The notes beneath the pieces were generated by a model that saw only the letters and a list, made by a program, of their open reading frames with translations, ran no database searches and was not told the origin of the DNA. Shown piece after piece: positions 56,149 through 64,000 of a stretch of DNA of 64,000 bases (positions are counted from its first letter, which is position 1; each line of letters starts with the position of its first letter). The stretch is taken from positions 66,697,675 through 66,761,674 of the forward strand of contig OY997594.1 of assembly GCA_963921825.1 (NCBI GenBank). Direction: 5' to 3'. Source of the DNA: Erodium maritimum (lineage: Eukaryota; Streptophyta; Magnoliopsida; Geraniales; Geraniaceae). The translations under genes and the position numbers were made by a program.

Positions 56149-58560
56149 TTTTTTTTGAGTAAATATTGCAATTTGTATTAAATCATAATAAAAGAGTTTG
56201 GTAGGTACTAAAATGTACCCCACCTACATAACAATCCAACTAATAAATGGAAATGAACTGAAAGCAATAAAACCGGCTCTGGTAATGGGTTTTGCGGACG
56301 AAGAGGATATTTGCGGTAGCGTCTGGTGACACCGATACAGCATGCTTCTTCCAACATGGGACGAGGCGAGCCAACCAAGTTTAGGGGAATACTGGTGGAC
56401 CTACATCTCCCCCGGTGTGTCAGCGTGCGTCGTCCTCCCTGGAATGATAATGGTAGGGCTCGTGAACGCGGGATTGCTGACTCCGGACTGGCAGAGGAGA
56501 TAAAACTCAACTGGTGATGGTGCCGTCTCCATCCATCCGCCGGGAAGGGGCCAAAGTTGACCCACCCCTCCCCGGGCCACCTAGGCCTCATTCCTGCAGG
56601 CGGGGGTGCTTGACGCCCCCCACCTCTGCATGTGATTCCCCATCTGCCTCTGTCGAGCCGTTCGACTCATCGTGGTCCTCCTCCCTGTCCAGACGCTTCT
56701 TCCCAGACAACGACGGGCTTCCTTCCTTCGCCACCCAACCAGACGGGGTGTCCTCCGAGCCTGCTTCATCAGTGTCCACCTGATCGATTCTGGGGTCCGG
56801 GTCCATGGCCGGAGTACGGGGACTGCTCCGAACCGTGGACCTAGCCTCCAGATAGGTCCAGTTCGTTCCCGGGATCGCCTTCCCGTGCTTGGCTCTTTCA
56901 AAAGCCGATCGCGGGTCCGCCGGGGCTCGAAGCGAGTGGCCCCGTGTACCTCCCGCAATCGGGCACGACGGAAACCGGTGCCCCGCACAGCTACACCCAT
57001 AACAGTGGTCCGGTAAATGCTCATACGACACAGAGAGTAATGTACGTATCTGTGATTCCGACGAACGGAACCAAATCTGGCTCTGCAAAGGAAGGCGGAT
57101 ATCGGCCCGAATCCGGACCCTCATGAAGTCCCCCCAGCAGCGGCCAACAGCATCCACATCCACAGCCTGGCATACTCCCAAAGCACTCCCAATACGGAAC
57201 CCTACTGCCCTATTCCAGGCCCCCACAGGCAGGTTTGAGACCCTAGCCCATACCGAGAACTGGTGGAAGCTCAGCTCGCCCACTTGCATGTGGTCCCTCA
57301 GGTCAGTAAACAGGACCAGGGACTCCCAGAATGCCCAGGGTTCCCCCGCGAGCACCCTCTCCCGTTCCCGCGCCGTGCGAAAGAAGAAGCCTACTAGTCC
57401 CCCTTCTAGAGGTCTAGCGTCCACCTTCATTCCCCACAAGTCCTCCATTCTTTCAACCAGGGATCTCCAGAAAAACCGCTTCGATGTCAGCACTTTTGCT
57501 GCCAGCGCAAAGCGGAATTGCATCGTATCCTGACCAATGTCCCCAGTTGGGACTATCACCTCTGTGATTCGCATCAAGGACATCTGCTGCCCCAGCTCGG
57601 GGACTTCCCTCACCGGGTCTCGACGGGTCTCCGCATGATCCCTGTCCCCCGAGTCCCGATCAACCTCACCCGACCTCCCCGAGCCGTAGCGAGCCGCCCA
57701 TGTGGCCACATCCCCTTGCCTTGCTGGTCCATCTCTACCGCCCCGACCCGCCCGAGGGGTCCAGTAACTAGGCCCACGACCCCCACGACGGGCATCCCCC
57801 ATGAAGGATCCACCGCTTCCCGGTGCTCGCCAGCGTTCCACGTCCGGCACGGTTGCACTAGGATCGTGCCCTACCGTAGCCACCGCCTTACCCTTCGCCC
57901 TGCGCCGCTCCTGCGCCGCTTGGGATTCCGGTTGCCCCTCCTCCGAGTCCGACGGGATCAGGACCGGCGCGTAGGCCTCCCTTCCATCGACATGCAGAAC
58001 TCCAGGGGGCCTGAAGTGTGCTCCCCGGAGAGCCCTGGAGCCCGGACCCCTCACCGGCACGGGATCACGACCCGATCCCTGCCTAACCCTAGCACTTCCG
58101 CCCCTGCCGTCCTCCGCATGCCGCATGACCGAGGAGAACTCCATCACCGGTCCCCTCTCCTCCGGTGGTGTCAGGCCCCATGCCTGAACCGGCATGGTGT
58201 CTCCCTCCTCCGTGGCGTCGTCCGCCGCCACCGAGACCAGATCCCTCGCCCGACACCGCTCCACACTCGCACCCGATCGCCGGCCTGCATCACCGGCCAC
58301 GTGCTGCACCACGTCGACCAAACCAGTTCAGGCGACGTCCTCCGGAACTGCATCAGTTGCAGACCCGATCGCCACACCCTCACCCACACCGCTCCCTTCC
58401 CCATCCACTGTATCCTCCACCGGATCACGCCACAGGGAAGAGTCACCCGAGATGCTCGAAAGCCTGGCCGCCGAACTCACCATCTTCTCGATTTTCCGAA
58501 CCTAGGGTTTGCTAGAGAGCAAAGCAGAGGCGGCACTGACGTATAAACAACCGATTAAAT
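56149..58560 (-). mobile_element. ORF1-only LINE (DUF4283 type), complete with TSD
   Basis: The 17-bp duplication ttgtgattaatgctcat is exact at 56132-56148 and 58561-58577. The T run at 56149-56156 is the poly(A) tail on the minus strand. The 2412-bp length and organisation match 27089-29535: a 77-bp leader, one long ORF1, about 430 bp of 3' sequence and no endonuclease or RT. Confidence 0.9.
56588..58483 (-). pseudogene. LINE ORF1 (DUF4283 + CCHC) with one nonsense codon
   Basis: From ATG at 58483 (MVSSAARLSSISGDSS) the frame is open for 631 codons except a single TGA about 51 codons in (near 58328), consistent with a CGA-to-TGA transition. Downstream 577 residues are open: an Arg/Gly-rich linker, the DUF4283 core (QFRFALAAKVLTSKRFFWRS, GEPWAFWESLVLFTDLRDHM, FSVWARVSNLPVGAWNRAV), the knuckle CYGCSCAGHRFPSC and an acidic tail (KKRLDREEDHDESN). 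ORF1 binds RNA in the retrotransposition particle. GC-rich compared with surroundings. Confidence 0.85.
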
Positions 58561-58722
58561 TTGTGATTAATGCTCATGATTATCGAAGTTACATGCACAT
58601 AAATTTATATGTCCTGTCCGCACACATAAATTCATCACACTTTTAATGAATATATAATAAAAGAGAGTTAGAGGCGGACCTGATTTGGGATCTTAAATCT
58701 GTGATTTGTGGTACGAGTCCAA

Positions 58723-58890
58723 TCTTTGCGTAAGAGTATTTGCCGTATAGGACTTGGACTGATAGAAGACGAATTGACAATGAAAGTAATCTATTAGAAA
58801 AATAAATCTTTGCGTAAGAGTATTTGCCGTATAGGACTTGGACTGATAGAAGACGAATTGACAATGAAAGTAATCTATTAGAAAAATAAA
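58723..58890. repeat. Perfect 84-bp tandem duplication
   Basis: Units 58723-58806 and 58807-58890 appear identical. Confidence 0.93.
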
Positions 58891-59868
58891 GTTAGCGTTA
58901 CAGTCATGTTGAGACCAAGTCGGTCAGTATCATCGAATCAGTCTTTTTTACCATTTGTTCGCACAAATTTTGGTTTACAGTAGGATAATAGTCGAACCTT
59001 CGATAGCGTATATTCGACGTCGAAGATTACATAGACTGTGACCAGCATCCATTCAACAGATTCGAGCCCAACGAATAGTGGGCAGACGTGTGACGATTCT
59101 TTAAAGCCAAAAAAATTAATTTCGGATTTAAATTTCTGAACTAACTCTTCTCCTTCACGATTCCTCTTCAAATCTCACTAGCATTTTTTCGACCTGCAGT
59201 TGCGCGACGTTTCTTCCACCGTGCAGGTTCTCCTTGTCATTTCTTCTCGACACCAGCTTCTTACAGGCGTTTCTTCCACACGTGCATATTCTCCCCTATG
59301 GTTGTTTCTCGTCTGCCTTCTATACCGATGTTTCTTCGACCATGCAGAATCTCCGCGTCCTTTTCTGAAGTTGCAAAATGGTCGCGTCCAACAACCTCAA
59401 GTACCTGTCGGGTTTCCAACTCTCCGGTGACGTTTCACCACATGCAACCGAGGCCAACGATATCCCTGGAAAATTTTCACAAGGAGGATGATGCAACTAG
59501 GATCACGTCCCCGATTCACAACATTACTCCAACGAGACGGAGGAGAGGTTTTGGGGCCAGTCGGAGGAATACGTCCCGTCGCCACCGGAGCAAGAGATGG
59601 TCCCGACATCCCTCGTGTTCAATCGCTCCAACTCGTACTCGGGTTCAGCTTCAAGATTATTAAGTGGGATGACGCAAGCTGGCCCAACGAGGTGGGTAGC
59701 CGGCTCGGGCTATACCAGGATGGTCGTACCTAGAGTGCAGCAACCACAACCTATGATTCGCATCTGTGTCCCACCATCACTGCCAATGGAGACGCAAGGC
59801 AAAAAATCCAGTTGTGGTCGTCACTACTGGAAATAGACTCGTCCTGAGGAGGCGGCATTGGTGTCGAC
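58891..59868. other. Region upstream of the Harbinger-type ORF1
   Basis: The overlapping frames at 59200-59830 show no known domain. One frame (59488-59733) may be the degraded N-terminus of the following ORF1. The rest is AT-rich. Confidence 0.35.
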
Positions 59869-60601
59869 ATGATTGAACAACTCCGAGGACTCAGAGCAGC
59901 GCCCTTACCAGACATGATTGCCTTTTGGGATGCCATTTGTTTAGAGCTCGCCCTCGCCACTTTCCAAACACATTCGTCAGAGCGGCCGGTAAAAAACTAT
60001 AACCAATATTGGAGCACAACTAACCGAAAGGTTAAGATGTTCCTAGGTTGCTGGTCAAAATTCAAACACATCTACCAATCTGGTAGATCCAATAACCATA
60101 TTATAGAGGATGCGGAGAAGGAGTACGAGGAGAAATAGGGTTATGTCTTCGCTTGGAAGCACTGGTGGAACCTCATGCGAAACAAACCTTGTGGAAACAT
60201 CGTTTCGAGAACGAGTTCTCAACAAAAAAAACAGTGATATCATCAGGAATGACGGTCGGTGCACACCGAGAACTCCTGGCATGAGCAACCCATTGTCTCA
60301 TATGGAGATCCTGGTGGCCGTTGGTGAAGAGGCCAAGGATTACCGTCCAGGACCAGCCCACGGCCACCACCCTGAGGGTCAGAAGGTCGCAAAAGATAGA
60401 AGGGCAACGAGCAACAACAATAAAAAGTCTGGTAGTCCTACCGATGCCACATTGACCAAGAGCTTGAGAGGCATCGAGAAGCACCGTGAGGCCCAGCTAT
60501 TTTCCCCTGAGTCACTTATGCGGGAGTACCGCTTAAGCCATGAGATGGATACCTCCCGTATAGAGCCCGAGGATTTGGCAACCCATCGGCTCTTTCTCTA
60601 G
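59869..60601 (+). pseudogene. PIF/Harbinger ORF1-like (Myb/trihelix, GST-T3-like) pseudogene
   Basis: Part 1 reads WDAICLELALATFQTHS, NYNQYWSTTNRKVKMFLGCW, YQSGRSNNHIIEDAEKEYEE, then TAG and GYVFAWKHWWNLMRNKPC. Part 2, in another frame, reads HHPEGQKVAKDRRATSN and a charged C-terminus ending THRLFL. The SANT/trihelix-like body followed by an RP.G.K..K motif is typical of the DNA-binding partner of PIF/Harbinger transposase and of domesticated relatives. At least one stop and one frameshift are present. Confidence 0.6.
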
Positions 60602-61240
60602 GGCATGGCCAAGAGGATTTCAGGGTTGGTCTGATATGTTGTTCAATGTATTTTGATAATACCGCTATGTGAAGTTTGTACTCATCCATTTTTATATTAA
60701 TCTACTTTATTTATGTTTCAGGACGTTGGCTATGTTTATTATTTTATCACATAATGCTAACAACATTCCACCAGAGAATTATCAAAAAGCGTACGACAAT
60801 CCACCAGATATTTACGAATAAATAACCACTAGATTAGGCAAACGGAAGAGGATTTAGTTGATCAATCACTTTTTTTGTTCCCGTCGTTTGAATTTCAATT
60901 TGCATTTGAATTGTAATTTCCTGTGTCATTATTTCAATAACAACGACAAAACGCTTCAATGTCATTTCAATATATGATTCTCACGTCAATCGGCTAGAGA
61001 CTGAACAAAACATCTATAATTGAGAAAGCTCCATATGCATCTAAATTGTGATGATATGAATTGTTACAGAAGGTACATCTACGTATAAACATAAGAAATT
61101 AGGAGGTACCACATTTGTTGCGGAAAGAAATGATGGCTCCATTTGCCTTAATTGTCAGAGACGCTATAAATGATTTTTTTTGGTAAATCTACTAGCTGTC
61201 CATGTAATTTGACTTATATTAGACCGTTTCGTTCTATTCT
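60602..61240. other. AT-rich spacer
   Basis: No gene or repeat recognised. Confidence 0.5.
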
Positions 61241-63480
61241 TGAAAGAACCGCCCCCGGTCGATCCCGGTCGAACCGGGAAAATTTGGGGAAAGTTGACTT
61301 TCCGCTGGAAAAGTCAACCGATGGCTCCGGGAGTCATTCGGGACCTTTCCGGGACCCAAAAAGCTTAGTCGTCATTACGTTTAGCTTAGTTGGGTCATTT
61401 CCTTTCAAATGAATACTTTTGCGAAAAAAGTCAAACACGGGTCAAACAAGGTCGATTTTGGAATATTAGCGAATAAATATAATATGAGCTGAGATATTTT
61501 GGGTAGGAGAGGACCCCACATGGACACATGTCCATGATAGCTGGGAGGGGAAGAAAAGTGGGTTAAAAGACCAAATGGTCCCCACATATGGACAAAGGAG
61601 AGAGAGAGGGGCTAAAGGACGAAAGAGACATTTCCACCTTGAGGATAAGACTAGACGGGGCAACAATTTCAGCTCATTTACTTGGTGTGGCCGAATTCTA
61701 CAAGGGAGAGAGAGTGAGAGAGTCTCCATTGAAGCTTGAAGAATAAGCAAGGAGAAAGTGAGCGCCTTTAGTGGCATTTCTTCACCAAATCTTCTCAAAA
61801 ACCTCTTAATCCTCTTCATCTATCCATTTCCAAGGTAAGTGAGCTTTAATAATCTACTTTCAATCAATTTGGGGTTATGGGTTTCCATAGAAATGGCTTG
61901 AACAAGTTGGGCTTTGAGTTAATTAGTGTTAGATGATTGTTTATGAGAAGAAAATGGATGGTTTATGTAGAAATCATTTGGGATTTTGTGTTTTTGATGA
62001 AACCCACCTTGGGTCTTGAAACTTTGGAGTGTTTAAGGTGTCTTGTGGAAGGTTTTGAGCTTAACAATGGTGTTATGGAGAATCTAGAACTAGTTAGGAG
62101 CTTTTGTGAGAAAATAATTATTTTTCCAGCGACCGGAGGTTCGCCGGAATCCGGCAACCGGAGGAGGGGATGACCGGCCATGGTCGGCCACCCTTAGAAC
62201 TGTGACCGGCCATGGTCGGCCTCACTTGGACCGTGACCGACCGGTCCGGTCCGGCTACCCACGGCCAGGTGTGGTCATGGGCCCACATGGCCGGGTTTTG
62301 GTGGTTTCGTAAATTGAACGGTCGTGGGTGAACCCCGGGACGATGTTTTCACACCCAGAACGAATTATGGTTGTGATTCATGAAATTTCGGGAAAAACGT
62401 TTAGAAACTTTAAAAGGCGAATTTAGAACGCTCGGACCTCGGAATTTAATTGTGTCAAGTGCATTGGAACAAGTAAATTAATTATGATTGATAGACACGA
62501 AAAGGGAAATTTTCGGAGTCCCGAGGGACGTTTTCCCGATTCTGGGCAAAATGGGCTTTCTGGGCCCATTTTGACAAGTTGAGCAATTGGGGTTAGTTTG
62601 GGTATTTTCCCTCTTTAAAACCGACCTTGAATGTTTATTAATTCTACTATTAGTTTATGATCCTATACTTTATTCTCGAGCTCGGAGGAGGAGACTACTA
62701 GACGTTCGTGTGACTAAGCGTTCGGAAAGCACATGAGGTAGGGAAGAGTAGTAATTACCGCTTTTAATTAAAGAATGTTAATAGTATGCATATAGGACGT
62801 AATAACCGGAAAAGTATTAGTTTGCATATAGGATGTGATTAACTAGAATAACCGCTTTCTATTATGGGAATTGCCGTGCTGTAGATTCACATGTGGCCAT
62901 GTCGGGCCCTAGGGTTGTGTGTTGGTTGGGTTTGGTTGTGATTATTAGTCCTTAAATGTTGATTTATAGTATCTTATTTGGTTACATTAAGAATCATAAC
63001 ATGCTTTATGAATTGTGATACGAATGTTGTTTCTTGATGTGATTGGTTGAATGGATGTGATGAATGTGAATTGAACCGTTGCCTTTTGATATGATCGGGT
63101 GAATGATAGACCAATGTGATGGGTTTGGTAAGTGTATCGGTAAGTGGTGATATGATAAGTTCGGTGTAACATGTGTGGTATGGTATTGTGTGTTATGGTA
63201 TTGTGTATTATTTGCTTACCCCGAGGTGTGTTTCCGGGAAGACATTTAGGCCGAGTACGTTTCTGGTATGATGTATTGTTTGCTTACCCCGAGGTGTGTT
63301 TCCGTGAAGATATCTAGGCCGATGTGCGTTTCCAGTATGATATATTGTTTACTTGCCCCGAGGTGTGTTTCCGGGAAGACCTTTAGGCCGATGCGCGTTT
63401 CCGGTATGAGGTATGTTGTTGTTGCCCCGAGGCGTGTTTCCGGGAAGACACCTAGGTCGATGCAGACTCGATCTTGATCG
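61241..63480 (+). mobile_element. Gypsy-type LTR, 3'-truncated
   Basis: It begins TGAAAGAACCGCC, the complement of the GGCGGTTCTTACA end at 16320, and runs parallel to the reverse complement of 13822-16320 (for example gaaaagtcaaccgatggctc). It does not reach a GGGGCGTGACA end but stops in tandem repeats against copia RT sequence. A splice-donor-like ccaaggtaagtgag lies at about 61831-61844. Confidence 0.7.
63215..63460. repeat. Tandem repeat of about 66-70 bp in LTR
   Basis: Four units share accccgaggtgtgtttccg, gggaagac(a/c)t, ttaggccga and gtttc(c/t)ggtatga. Confidence 0.85.
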
Positions 63481-63481
63481 G

Positions 63482-64000
63482 TTATTGTAAAGCCTCACAC
63501 CTTATCTAATCTTGCAACTAAAACCACTCCATCCCCGATTCCAAAATCAACCAAAGATGTCCCACTTGACCCAAATTGGCACCTTGTCATGCGTGACGAG
63601 TTTGATACTTTAATTAAGAATAACACATGGGAGCTCATACCTCATCCACGTACTGCTAATATTGTTAGGTCTATGTGGATTTTTCGTTATAAAGTTTGAG
63701 CTGACGGTTCTTTTGAGCGTTATAAAGCTCGTCTTGTAGGTGATGGGAGCTCTCAACAGGTTGGCATGGATTGCACCGAGACATTCAGTCCTGTGGTTAA
63801 ACATACTACCATCCGGACAGTTCTCAACATTGATCTTTCCCGGTCATGGCCAATTCACTACCTGGATATGAAGAATGCATTTCTTCATGGTGATCTCTCC
63901 GAGACGGTTTATATGCATCAGCCACAAGGGTTTCGCAGTACTACTCATCCTGACTATGTTTGTCTTCTTCGGCGGTCTCTCTATGGTCTTAAACAGGCAC
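63482..64000 (+). pseudogene. Copia reverse transcriptase fragment, cut by window end
   Basis: SPIPKSTKDVPLDPNW, NNTWELIPHPRTANIV, FERYKARLVGDGSSQQVGMD, YLDMKNAFLHGDLSETVYM and RRSLYGLKQA identify RVT_2. TGA at 63697-63699 interrupts the frame. Its 5' half is missing where the LTR piece ends. Confidence 0.88.

Noticed and set aside
57518..58546. 342-codon open frame on the plus strand, with other long plus frames at 56672-57533
   Set aside because: They are antisense shadows of the GC-rich LINE ORF1, full of Pro/Arg/His, with no domain.
63215..63460. Regular repeat units that might suggest a CRISPR-like array
   Set aside because: The units are contiguous and degenerate, without unique spacers, in a plant LTR; other LTR copies carry similar text.

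Overview
The window is nuclear DNA from a flowering plant, probably a eudicot. The evidence is Ty1/copia elements of Tnt1-like and related types, L1-type plant LINEs (DUF4283/zinc-knuckle and RRM types of ORF1), an F-box/FBA gene, a eukaryotic tRNA-Pro(AGG), spliced ubiquitin-like genes and dense (TA)n-associated MITEs. The species cannot be named from sequence alone. Most of the 64 kb is transposon sequence. Host genes are few: ubiquitin-like (UBL) genes, one F-box gene and one tRNA.

Layout. 1-3147: short-LTR, non-autonomous LTR element (minus) holding a fragment of an RRM-type LINE. 3341-3433: ubiquitin relic. 3.8-7.35 kb: LINE-like retroposons. 7650-9078: spliced double-UBL gene. 9.5-11.5 kb: stack of hairpin MITEs in (TA)n, with a 0.7-kb G-box-bearing palindrome. 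12028-12614: polyubiquitin-like gene with one frame disruption. 12801-20204: copia element (minus, TSD gagaa) with a 2.5-kb gypsy-type LTR (TSD agaga) inside its reverse transcriptase. 22883-25540: F-box gene (minus) split by a 1.36-kb Mutator-like element with a perfect 10-bp TSD. 25.8-26.8 kb: retroposon. 27089-29535: LINE with ORF1 only. 29.6-36.75 kb: nested stack, in which remnants of a minus-strand LINE ORF2 flank an RRM-type LINE, which is split by a gypsy-type LTR, itself split by another LTR. 36947-37388 and 37768-39138: two Mutator-like MITEs. 39.9-40.9 kb: retroposon. 41.3-42.9 kb: duplicated promoter followed first by a zinc-knuckle ORF and then by a UBL gene. 43262-43333: tRNA-Pro. 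43465-49232: decayed copia. 51068-55776: young Tnt1-like copia inside a MITE. 56149-58560: second ORF1-only LINE (minus). 59869-60601: Harbinger-type ORF1 relic. 61241-63480: gypsy-type LTR piece. 63482-64000: copia RT running off the window.

Three themes stand out. First, four divergent UBL loci lie within 40 kb; two share an unusual half-UBL plus UBL design, and only one keeps a diglycine. Second, several LINE insertions have clear TSDs and poly(A) but carry only ORF1, which resembles the mammalian HAL1 (half-L1) situation; this is an inference from one window. Third, insertions can be ordered by nesting and TSDs, including one that split an F-box gene whose halves still rejoin in frame. 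All family names come from motifs read by eye; no database search was possible.
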